Source: Cyclobacteriaceae bacterium
Lineage (GTDB): Bacteria > Bacteroidota > Bacteroidia > Cytophagales > Cyclobacteriaceae
Length of the DNA stretch: 5,278 nucleotides
Direction of reading: 5' to 3'
NCBI GenBank assembly: GCA_025363495.1
Contig: JANYDR010000619.1
Coordinates: forward strand, 1 to 5,278
In this document: piece after piece, positions 1 to 5,278 of the stretch
Layout of the letters: each line of letters starts with the position of its first letter
How positions within the stretch are numbered: the first letter of the stretch is position 1
Made by a program: the position numbers and the translations under genes
The notes under the pieces: model-generated
Told to the model about the DNA's origin: nothing
What the model saw: only the letters and a program-made list of their open reading frames with translations
The model's database searches: none

Positions 1-37
1 CTTTGGTAGGGATAATAGCTGAAACTGGTATGATCAT
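1..37 (-). CDS. Probable family 2 glycosyltransferase (partial, first 12 residues)
   Basis: Only the first twelve codons are in the window, reading MIIPVSAIIPTK and continuing past the left edge with a codon starting in G. The pattern 'vSaIIPTk' is the first beta strand and nucleotide-binding start of GT-A, family 2 glycosyltransferases, where it usually runs on as N-R or D-R. The gene follows the FkbM methyltransferase after 19 bases, in the same direction, with AGGG 4 bases upstream. It would be a third glycosyltransferase in the cluster, of a fold different from the two GT-B enzymes. The call rests on a very short sequence, though on a distinctive motif in a fitting place. Confidence 0.65.
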   Translation of the reverse strand, partial: MIIPVSAIIPTK

Positions 38-57
38 ATCGCCCTGTAAAAAATCAT
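34..57 (-). other. Possible 7-codon micro-ORF bridging to the next gene
   Basis: The stop TAA of the FkbM gene overlaps an ATG (TAATG, ATG at 57-55). That frame reads seven codons (MIFYRAI) and stops at TGA 36-34, which overlaps the next ATG as ATGA. It would give stop-start coupling across the 19-base gap. It is very short, has no independent support, and may be accidental. Confidence 0.15.
42..45 (-). promoter_or_regulatory. Shine-Dalgarno-like AGGG before the left-edge gene
   Basis: AGGG sits 4 bases upstream of the ATG at 37-35 on the minus strand. It supports that codon as the start of the downstream glycosyltransferase. No other ATG in that frame is present between the FkbM stop and this position. 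Confidence 0.45.
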
Positions 58-953
58 TAAGCAACAGTCACCTGATATCCTTGTTTCAACTGTCTAAAAC
101 TATTTTTCCAGTTTTCAGCCACCTCGTCACTACCTTTCAATGCAAACAAGTTGCAACAATGTGTTAGTTCGATAGGATTTATTATTTCCTGCAATTCAGG
201 AATACCTTTACCTTCATAATCATTGATGTAAAAAAAACGGTATTGATTCAGTAACTTATATAGTTCATTAACTGACGAGTTTGTTTGCTCCAGAACCGGT
301 GGATTCCACTCCAAACATATGCCGGTAGCTTCATTTCTGGTACTTAAGAATTCTTTGGCACCCGCGAATACATGAACTTCCCACCCTTCAACATCAATCT
401 TTATCAGATCAGGGAAGGAAGTCTGCTTACAAAATTCATCGAATGTTTGTGACGGAGCAAAATATACTTCCTGACCGGCTGGCTGGTTTGTTACTGAATT
501 CTCGGTCATTACCTGAGACAGCATAGATGTCCAGCGTGAGTAACTCATTTTTACGAAACCAGCTGTATCACTCAGTGCGACGGGAAGCGGATGAATAAAT
601 TCATGGAGAGAAAGCTTGTCAACCGTCTGCACCAGATCTGAAAACGTAGGCCCTACCGGTTCAAAAGAGTAAATGACGGGCTTGTTTATTCTTAATATTT
701 GAGCCAGTTGCGAAGATATAAATCCACAATGCGCACCAATATCAAATATAACAGGCTTCTCTTTCGCATGAACCCATGCTGCACACGCGAGAACTTCTCC
801 CACATTAGCATGAGCGTTATAAAACGGATTTTCGCTGAAGGAATCTCCAATTCTAATTCTGTAAGGATATCCAAAAACAGAATTTACCACAAGCGATTCT
901 TTTTTAAGGGATTGTAGCAATCTCAAATATGAAATTTTTAATGTTGTACTCAT
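57..953 (-). CDS. FkbM-family SAM-dependent methyltransferase
   Basis: A 298-residue protein with the FkbM-type methyltransferase domain (Methyltransf_21). Motif I is IFDIGAHCGFIS (69-80), the SAM loop. The acidic post-motif is SFEPVGPTF (96-104). PLPVALSDTAG (122-132) is the usual strand and turn after motif II. The family signature PDLIKIDVEGWEVHVFAGA (181-199) is intact, including the DVEG acidic pair. CNLFAL near residues 267-272 matches the last strand. The family typically O-methylates sugars or polyketides, and is common in polysaccharide clusters. Here it probably methylates a sugar hydroxyl of the glycan (inference). An in-frame TGA lies only 3 bases before the ATG, so a longer N-terminus is excluded. 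The gap to the upstream gene is 48 bases, the largest in the window. The gene is unrelated in subfamily to the other methyltransferase at 4236-5096, so two separate methylations are likely. Confidence 0.93.
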   Translation of the reverse strand: MSTTLKISYLRLLQSLKKESLVVNSVFGYPYRIRIGDSFSENPFYNAHANVGEVLACAAWVHAKEKPVIFDIGAHCGFISSQLAQILRINKPVIYSFEPVGPTFSDLVQTVDKLSLHEFIHPLPVALSDTAGFVKMSYSRWTSMLSQVMTENSVTNQPAGQEVYFAPSQTFDEFCKQTSFPDLIKIDVEGWEVHVFAGAKEFLSTRNEATGICLEWNPPVLEQTNSSVNELYKLLNQYRFFYINDYEGKGIPELQEIINPIELTHCCNLFALKGSDEVAENWKNSFRQLKQGYQVTVA

Positions 954-988
954 AAATCAAATAATCCCGTTAACTGTAACCTTTTCAT
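950..988 (-). other. Possible 12-codon leader micro-ORF ahead of the FkbM methyltransferase gene
   Basis: The 48-base gap contains ATG at 988-986, twelve codons (MKRLQLTGLFDL), and a TGA at 952-950 that overlaps the next gene's start as ATGA. An AAAGAG-like purine run, partly made of the upstream stop region, sits about 8 bases before the ATG. It could carry ribosomes across the gap to the fkbM-type start, which has only a distant GGGA. It could equally be chance; no conservation can be tested here. Confidence 0.2.
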
Positions 989-1001
989 TTTCGTCACTCT
1001 A

Positions 1002-2165
1002 TTAAAGACATACTTGATTAATGGCTTTACAAAATTGCTTTCTAATGGCGGGCGCACTAAATAATGACGCGCCCAAAAAGTTGGCTTTTAACGCCAGGCT
1101 TTTTCGGTGAGTAGCATTCTCCAACATCCTCAGCTCGTTCCGGATTTCTTCCCCCGTCCAATGACAAAAAGTGCTCACAAAGGTGTCCGGATACATTGAA
1201 CAAAATTTTGCCGAACTGCTATACTCCGGAGAGTACACAACAATAGGCACCTCGTACCTGGTGTATTCCGTGAATTTACTTGGGAAGTTAACGCTAACCG
1301 ATATGCGTTGAGCTATATTGCTCTCCTGAACTATAACCAATGCATCAATTTGAGTCGATATAAAATCCTCAAGATCATTCTGCAAAAACCAATCGTGACA
1401 CAGGATATTATCTGTTTTTAAACCAAGGGCCTGTAGCCTTACCACGTCGTACGATCCAATTAAATGAAGAGAATGACCGGCCGGATCCATAGCATGAGCA
1501 AAATTTATAATTTCTACTGCCAATTCTGTGCTGTGGATGGAACCAAAATAACAAAACGAAAGCGCTGACGTTGTGTTTATTCTTTTTGATGGCACGTCCG
1601 CCATTCCCATACTTCTTCCGGGATATAAAACCAGCGTTGGTCCTGCATATTTCTGTTTGTAATAGCCTTCCAGATAAGGAGATACACATAGATTATTTAT
1701 CGCATTGCCGAAAATCCGGCTAAACCATTTATCAATGAGCTTTCTGGAGAAATCCGGCTGCAGAAAAGTTGACTGATAGACATCGTGATGGATAATAGCA
1801 TATGGAACGTTAAGTTTTTTCGCCCAGGCTGAAACGGAAAAAAAAATAATACCATGTGAAATGGTCAAAACAATATCTGGCGAGAAATCCCTTATTACCT
1901 TCTTGATACGGTAAAAATAGACAGGAGACAAAAAAATGGCGATGGCTGAATAAAGTGCTGAAAACCTTGATTGAAATAATCGCTTCAGTGGATAATTCCA
2001 AATACTGACAGAAGCGCCTTTCAGGTTACTTTCGATAGGAAACAAGTTGGTGCATATAATTTTTATATCATGCTCTTGAAGACTTTCGAGGAGTTTATGA
2101 ATCACAATAGGACCGCCAAAACTATTATACTGCACCGGAACATCTGAGATGTAGAGTATCTTCAT
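1002..2165 (-). CDS. Glycosyltransferase, GT-B fold, divergent GT4-like
   Basis: A 387-residue protein recognised by architecture more than by close similarity. The N-terminus MKILYISDVP followed by SFGGP (15-19) is the first strand and glycine loop of GT-B enzymes. PYAIIHHDVYQ (121-131) is the usual 'HhD' segment, and INNLCVSPYLEGYY (156-169) matches the strand before the interdomain linker. The donor domain shows LSFCYFGSIHSTE (202-214), LHLIGSYD (233-240) and NFPSKFTEYTRYEVPIVVYS (293-312). That last stretch is the 'PSK..EY...G.P.v' version of the nucleotide-sugar site, with K297 and E300 as likely phosphate and ribose contacts. The first glutamate of a classical EX7E pair is absent, as in other PSK-type members. 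Hydrophobic stretch 70-85 could help membrane attachment but is not a clear span. The start at 2165 abuts the epimerase stop and has a good ribosome site. The role is probably sugar transfer in glycan assembly, with unknown donor. Confidence 0.85.
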   Translation of the reverse strand: MKILYISDVPVQYNSFGGPIVIHKLLESLQEHDIKIICTNLFPIESNLKGASVSIWNYPLKRLFQSRFSALYSAIAIFLSPVYFYRIKKVIRDFSPDIVLTISHGIIFFSVSAWAKKLNVPYAIIHHDVYQSTFLQPDFSRKLIDKWFSRIFGNAINNLCVSPYLEGYYKQKYAGPTLVLYPGRSMGMADVPSKRINTTSALSFCYFGSIHSTELAVEIINFAHAMDPAGHSLHLIGSYDVVRLQALGLKTDNILCHDWFLQNDLEDFISTQIDALVIVQESNIAQRISVSVNFPSKFTEYTRYEVPIVVYSPEYSSSAKFCSMYPDTFVSTFCHWTGEEIRNELRMLENATHRKSLALKANFLGASLFSAPAIRKQFCKAINQVCL

Positions 2166-3089
2166 TTACCTTCCCTTACCTGAAAAAGAATCCCTTGATC
2201 TATTTATCCAATTAAATGTATTATGTATGCCTTCCTCAATCGAAATGCTTGTCTTAAAACCCAGCCTATTGATCTTAGAAATGTCAGCTCTCCAATTTAG
2301 CGGATCCCCGGCCTTTGCAAGTCCGTTAAAAATGAGTGAAGGCTTCGGATTGAATTCATTAAGGAAAAGGTCTGCTACAGTGTGTATAGAATTTTCGAAT
2401 CCACTGGCCAAATTATAAGTTTCGCATGTCATCGGCGCACTCTCAACAATGATATCGATAGCACCCACCAGGTCGCTGATATAAATAAAGTCGCGGCTTT
2501 CCCGCCCGGTCCCGAATAATTCAACGGCTTTACTCCCCACCGCCCGATGATAAATATCCCAGAATAGTTGCTTTCGAAGGCCGGGTCCATACACTGAAAA
2601 CGGTCTGACAATGCAACACTTCAGGCTGTTTAGTTGAGAATATTCCTTACATAGAAGTTCACTGATCAGCTTGTTCCATCCATAAGGCGATAATGGATTC
2701 AAGTTACTATCTTCCGATATGGGCAATTGGTTTGGATTGCCATAAACTGCCGCACTTGAGATATGCACGTAAGATGGCTTTGAACCAGACGCACGAATTG
2801 CATCCAGCATTCCAGCAGTTTCAAAGCAATTTGATTCAAAGTCGCTCAAAGGATGTTTCACAGAAAATCCAACATTGCCGTTACCGGCCGCATTAATAAT
2901 GTAATCAAAATGATTAACCGCCAAAAATTCAGCTACGTCCACCATCGTCAACAGCTTATTATAATCATATACAATAGATGGATTATCGAACCTATCAATA
3001 CCGCTCACTTTCCAGCCCTTTCTAATGTAATAGCTCGCTAGATTGCTTCCAATGAAACCTTCAGAGCCAAAAATTAATATATCGGCCAT
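2166..3089 (-). CDS. NAD-dependent sugar-nucleotide epimerase/dehydratase (extended SDR)
   Basis: A 307-residue protein with the full set of extended short-chain dehydrogenase motifs. The dinucleotide loop is GSEGFIG (G8, G11, G14). D32 at the end of strand 2 (SGIDRFDN) favours NAD over NADP. INAAGNGNVGFS (65-76) matches the usual 'h.AA' segment. Catalytic residues are S111/S112 in HISSAAVYG, and Y136 and K140 in SPYGWNK (the YxxxK pair). RPFSVYGPG (162-170) and GTGRESRDFIYISD (193-206) are the substrate-side signatures of the GalE/WbpP/dehydratase group. The length is normal for the family. The likely role is C4 epimerization, dehydration or ketoreduction of an NDP-sugar feeding the neighbouring glycosyltransferases. 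Motifs alone do not separate UDP-glucose 4-epimerase, UDP-glucuronate epimerase, or 4-keto-6-deoxysugar reductase types. The start lies 8 bases after the upstream stop in an A/T-only leader with no Shine-Dalgarno, and the stop TAA directly abuts the next ATG. Confidence 0.93.
   Translation of the reverse strand: MADILIFGSEGFIGSNLASYYIRKGWKVSGIDRFDNPSIVYDYNKLLTMVDVAEFLAVNHFDYIINAAGNGNVGFSVKHPLSDFESNCFETAGMLDAIRASGSKPSYVHISSAAVYGNPNQLPISEDSNLNPLSPYGWNKLISELLCKEYSQLNSLKCCIVRPFSVYGPGLRKQLFWDIYHRAVGSKAVELFGTGRESRDFIYISDLVGAIDIIVESAPMTCETYNLASGFENSIHTVADLFLNEFNPKPSLIFNGLAKAGDPLNWRADISKINRLGFKTSISIEEGIHNTFNWINRSRDSFSGKGR
2169..2177 (-). promoter_or_regulatory. Ribosome-binding site encoded in the end of the epimerase gene
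   Basis: The purine run AAGGGAAGG lies just before TAAATG. It is formed by the last three sense codons of the epimerase (K-G-R), 3 bases from the next ATG at 2165. It is the strongest Shine-Dalgarno-like site in the window, and it sits at the zero-gap junction, so it supports the 2165 start and translational coupling. Spacing is somewhat short if only the GG end is used, and good if the GGGA part pairs with 16S rRNA. Confidence 0.6.
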
Positions 3090-3097
3090 TTAAATTT

Positions 3098-4228
3098 TCA
3101 ATTTACCACGTTCAGAAAATTAACAGCAAAGGCCTTTACAGACTGATCGTAGTCTTTTTTAATGATGATCGGTCGCGCCTCACTGATATTTTTAATGATA
3201 ACGGCCAACTCTTGTGAGTCATCTGGATCAAAAAAACTTACGTTCTCGCATATTTGCTCCTTGTGTACCCGGATGCCTGAAGCAATAGCATACTGGTCCA
3301 TCGCTTTTATATCCTCCACTACGGTGCTCCAGCCCTCGAACCTGGAGGGCTGAACGACCGCCAACGCACAGCTCATCAACTTCAATTGTTCCCTTCGGGG
3401 GATAAATCCGAGAAACAAAATACTTTTCTCAAGATGAAGGTCGGACACACTTTTTTTCAGCTCACCAACGTACGCGGGATTTCTATGGTCATTCTCTTTA
3501 CCAGTAAAGACCATTGTTATATTTCTCCCATCATTTTTTAAGCGTGCCACTGAATCAACGATCACCTGATGGTTCTTGTGTGCCCAGAATTGATTGGGCG
3601 AAATGAAATAATTACCCGTAATCCCATATTTCTTTTTAAGGGAATCAATGTCAATTGATTTATACTCCGGATGTGTCACCGCAAATGGTACAACATAATT
3701 TTTTGTCAATGCCCGAGGATAAAGGCTCATATAATTTTCCCGCGCTGAATTGCTGCTGAATAATAGTTTTTCTTTTCTTTTTATAAGATTGGACTGCCAG
3801 GATTTCCTGAACGCTATTTCTTCCCTGGAAAAAAATCCAGGCAGATAATGCTCCTGGAGATCGGGTATCCAAAACAAACACTTCTGACCTGAGCGAAGCA
3901 ATACATCATCTGCTACTGGGAATAAAATATCTACGTCGATTTTCTTTTTTATCAACCACCTTCCGGCAATCATCATTAAAGCTTTGTTGATGGCGCGTTC
4001 AAATAGTGAATAACGTGGTAAAGTAGCCCTCGTCATGTAAGGGTAATGAGTTGCGTCTACAATAGTTTGATATTCTTCCGCACTATTGGTAAAAACAAAT
4101 AACTCAGGCTTTTTAGTCTGTTCGACGGTGTGGAATGAATTTACCAGATTTTGGATGTAGTAAGAACCTCCAATCCAGTTCTCATTGTAACTATACAGCA
4201 GCCCTATCCTTTTGACCGGAATGTCCAT
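3098..4228 (-). CDS. Glycosyltransferase family 4-like (GT-B fold)
   Basis: A 376-residue GT-B glycosyltransferase with no signal peptide, expected to act at the cytoplasmic face of the membrane. The N-terminal acceptor domain starts with strand RIGLLYS (7-13) and a glycine loop, WIGGSYY (18-24). WIPDLQEHYLPGFFS (120-134) is typical of a GT4 subgroup with the form 'wiPDfQh..lPeff'. The C-terminal donor domain (Glycos_transf_1) starts near YFISPNQFWAHKNHQ (207-221), carries LFLGFIPRREQL (271-282), and has the sugar-nucleotide-binding motif QPSRFEGWSTVVEDIKAM (293-310). E298 and E305/D306 sit where the EX7E pair of retaining GT4 enzymes is found. The ATG at 4228 lies 7 bases after the methyltransferase stop. 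Upstream is AGG at only 2 bases spacing, so initiation may depend on coupling. It probably adds one sugar to a lipid-linked glycan repeat. Donor and linkage are unknown. Confidence 0.92.
   Translation of the reverse strand: MDIPVKRIGLLYSYNENWIGGSYYIQNLVNSFHTVEQTKKPELFVFTNSAEEYQTIVDATHYPYMTRATLPRYSLFERAINKALMMIAGRWLIKKKIDVDILFPVADDVLLRSGQKCLFWIPDLQEHYLPGFFSREEIAFRKSWQSNLIKRKEKLLFSSNSARENYMSLYPRALTKNYVVPFAVTHPEYKSIDIDSLKKKYGITGNYFISPNQFWAHKNHQVIVDSVARLKNDGRNITMVFTGKENDHRNPAYVGELKKSVSDLHLEKSILFLGFIPRREQLKLMSCALAVVQPSRFEGWSTVVEDIKAMDQYAIASGIRVHKEQICENVSFFDPDDSQELAVIIKNISEARPIIIKKDYDQSVKAFAVNFLNVVN
3327..3352. repeat. Overlapping inverted repeats (two alternative hairpins) inside a glycosyltransferase gene
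   Basis: An 8-base perfect stem pairs CAGCCCTC (3330-3337) with GAGGGCTG (3345-3352) around a 7-base loop. A second 6-base perfect stem, CTCCAG (3327-3332) with CTGGAG (3342-3347), uses partly the same bases, so only one can form at a time. The site is a G+C-rich island in A+T-rich DNA and covers the codons for the donor-binding motif QPSRFEGW. There is no T-run after it on either strand, so it is not an intrinsic terminator. It may be a by-product of the codons used. Confidence 0.6.
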
Positions 4229-4235
4229 TACCTGA

Positions 4236-5096
4236 TCAATTCTTTATGCATATGTAACTGTACATACGCCCAATAAATTTCGGCTCGACAGCAACAGAAA
4301 TTTTCTTTTTGGTTTTAAACCACACATACAGATCGATCAATGGGCCAAGTCGCCATAGAAAACCGAATTTAGATCCCAACATTACCGTCCGGCTGAATTT
4401 CTTCACATCTTTTTTCTGAATCGGAAAATAATTAATAACGGAATCAAGAAACTTTAATTCCTTCCGTATAGAGAGACCTGCCAGCGTCATAGCCTCTTTG
4501 TATTCATCTGACGAAAAAGCATTTTCACCACCATAAAATTTTTGCAACGGATGTGTCTGAAGAAATAATTCCTTATCCTTTTCGTCAAATACCACGTGAT
4601 CACGAACGGTTAACAATAAACCACCGCGCTTCAGCACACGCACAGATTCCTTCAGGAACTTTTTAAGATCGGCGGCGTGATGCATTGCCTGACGGAAATA
4701 AACGATGTCAAACTCCTCATCCTTAAACGATATTTGTTCCGCAAACGCCTGGTAGATTTCCATGCTCTCCAGGTGATAATGTGCCTTGAGTTTGCGAATA
4801 GCCTCTGCACCGACGGTATCGCTGGGATCAGGTTCAGCTACGGTGACTTGGTACCCATCTGTCGCAAATGAGACGGCACTAATCCCGTTGCCACTCCCAA
4901 TATCAAGCACTTTGATCCCCTTCGGAGCATATTGCCGAAGAATTGAAAGCGTCTCCCGATATTCTTCACCCCTCTTAAAACGCTCGACGTTAAGAACAAG
5001 GTTTTCATCGAAGTACGCTTTTTCCACTAACTCGTTAAATTCAGGAAGGGTCCTGATATATTTAATCGTCTCGTGCCAGGTCAGATTATCTTTCAT
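4236..5096 (-). CDS. Class I SAM-dependent methyltransferase (Methyltransf_11-like)
   Basis: A 286-residue soluble protein with a Rossmann-like SAM-binding domain at about residues 60-165. Motif I is VLDIGSGNG (63-71), the glycine-rich SAM loop. An acidic residue that should contact the SAM ribose follows in VTVAEPD (E88). The motif around FRQAMHH (134-140) corresponds to the post-II/motif IV region, and VLKRGGLLLTV (154-164) is the usual motif VI strand-turn. The N-terminal helical segment (about 1-58) and the segment YGGENAFSSDEY (188-199) resemble a methyltransferase subgroup common in polysaccharide clusters. The C-terminal 60 residues are basic and aromatic but show no clear membrane span. 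The ATG at 5096-5094 lies inside the end of the acyltransferase gene, with only a weak GAAG before it, so initiation is probably coupled. The stop is TGA, 7 bases before the next ATG. It likely methylates a sugar or a glycan end. N-, O- or C-methylation cannot be told from sequence. Confidence 0.9.
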   Translation of the reverse strand: MKDNLTWHETIKYIRTLPEFNELVEKAYFDENLVLNVERFKRGEEYRETLSILRQYAPKGIKVLDIGSGNGISAVSFATDGYQVTVAEPDPSDTVGAEAIRKLKAHYHLESMEIYQAFAEQISFKDEEFDIVYFRQAMHHAADLKKFLKESVRVLKRGGLLLTVRDHVVFDEKDKELFLQTHPLQKFYGGENAFSSDEYKEAMTLAGLSIRKELKFLDSVINYFPIQKKDVKKFSRTVMLGSKFGFLWRLGPLIDLYVWFKTKKKISVAVEPKFIGRMYSYICIKN

Positions 5097-5278
5097 CTTC
5101 AGGAATTGTCCTGATTATTTGGGCCGGATTCCCGGCTACGATCGTCCATGCAGGCACATCCTTTAAAACAACGCTTGCTGCTCCGATAATCGCTCCTTCT
5201 CCTATGGTTACTCCTTTCATTATGACGGAATTAAATCCAATCCAAGCGTTATCTCCGATCAATATGGGCTGAGCGTTC
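5086..5278 (-). CDS. Hexapeptide-repeat acyltransferase (partial, C-terminal 63 residues)
   Basis: This is the 3' end of a gene whose start lies beyond the right edge. The 63 visible codons, ending in TAA at 5088-5086, read as left-handed beta-helix coils with the hexapeptide pattern: ILIGDNAWIG, then VTIGEGAIIGAASVV, then the closing stretch KDVPAWTIVAGNPAQIIR. This ending is the standard C-terminus of the maltose/galactoside/serine O-acetyltransferase-like (LbH, WbbJ-like) superfamily, in which acetyl-CoA donates an acyl group to a sugar hydroxyl or amine. The catalytic histidine and acceptor-binding region would lie upstream and are not seen, so the substrate is unknown. The last 11 bases overlap the start of the methyltransferase gene, which implies co-transcription and probably coupled translation. 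In this setting it most likely O- or N-acetylates a glycan sugar or nucleotide sugar in the cytoplasm (inference). The family call is secure and the substrate is not. Confidence 0.9.
   Translation of the reverse strand, partial: NAQPILIGDNAWIGFNSVIMKGVTIGEGAIIGAASVVLKDVPAWTIVAGNPAQIIRTIPEDER

Noticed and set aside
230..237. T8 tract (coding strand) in the FkbM gene as a phase-variation site
   Set aside because: It encodes the phenylalanine pair in RFFY near the C-terminal part of the domain. Runs of 7-8 are frequent in this window, so it carries little signal.
591..604. Palindrome ATGAATAAATTCAT inside the FkbM gene
   Set aside because: A 6-base A+T-rich palindrome with a 2-base centre is expected by chance in this composition, and it lies in ordinary coding sequence.
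969..980. GTTA/TAAC inverted repeat as a terminator or operator
   Set aside because: The stem is only 4 bases, A+T-rich, and lacks a following T-run on the minus strand.
954..1001. Possible internal Bacteroidota-type promoter (TAnnTTTG) in the 48-base gap
   Set aside because: TTATTTG near 963-958 resembles the -7 element, but the full eight-base pattern has two mismatches at the essential TA, and no matching -33 TTTG is placed correctly.
1408..1689. A 93-codon frame on the same strand within the divergent glycosyltransferase
   Set aside because: It is an out-of-frame shadow of the 387-residue gene. It is not a frameshifted fragment, since the main frame is open throughout with domains in order.
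2693..3041. Two open frames of 60-70 codons on the plus strand opposite the epimerase
   Set aside because: They are antisense to a fully motif-supported SDR gene, have no ribosome site, and their translations look like shadow sequence.
4786..5166. A 126-codon open frame on the plus strand
   Set aside because: It runs antisense across the methyltransferase and the acyltransferase end, both of which carry clear family motifs. Its translation is low-complexity serine/arginine-rich with no recognisable domain and no credible start context.

Overview
The window is a continuous stretch of a cell-surface glycan biosynthesis cluster (exopolysaccharide, capsule or O-antigen type). Every credible gene lies on the minus strand, so transcription runs from the right edge to the left edge. 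The DNA is A+T-rich by eye and tightly packed. The junctions with no Shine-Dalgarno site or only a weak one, together with the protein style, suggest a member of the Bacteroidota (possibly the Chitinophagaceae/Cytophagales side). That assignment is an inference from style, because no rRNA or marker gene is present.

In transcription order the layout is as follows. (1) The C-terminal 63 residues of a hexapeptide-repeat acyltransferase (5278 to 5086). (2) A class I SAM-dependent methyltransferase of 286 aa (5096 to 4236), overlapping gene 1 by 11 bases. (3) A GT4-like glycosyltransferase of 376 aa (4228 to 3098), 7 bases downstream. (4) An extended-SDR NAD-dependent sugar-nucleotide epimerase/dehydratase of 307 aa (3089 to 2166), 8 bases downstream. 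(5) A second, more divergent GT-B glycosyltransferase of 387 aa (2165 to 1002), whose ATG directly abuts the previous stop codon. (6) An FkbM-family methyltransferase of 298 aa (953 to 57), after a 48-base gap. (7) The first 12 codons of what looks like a GT2 glycosyltransferase (37 to 1), after a 19-base gap. No stretch over 50 bases lacks a gene, and I see no terminator, convincing promoter, tRNA, insertion sequence or CRISPR array. The segment is probably internal to one longer operon.

The likely joint job is as follows. The epimerase/dehydratase supplies or converts an NDP-sugar. The glycosyltransferases add sugars to a lipid-linked repeat unit at the cytoplasmic face of the inner membrane. 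The acyltransferase and two unrelated methyltransferases decorate the sugars or their precursors. Flippase, polymerase and export genes are not in view. The precise sugar, linkage and methylation sites cannot be read from the sequence.

I did not find a clearly new biological system. The items most worth a second look are small: two micro-ORFs that bridge the only two real gaps and end on an ATGA overlap with the next start, a ribosome-binding site encoded in the last codons of the epimerase, a pair of mutually exclusive hairpins over the active-site codons of one glycosyltransferase, a T9 tract in the other, and non-canonical versions of the GT-B acidic motif in both.
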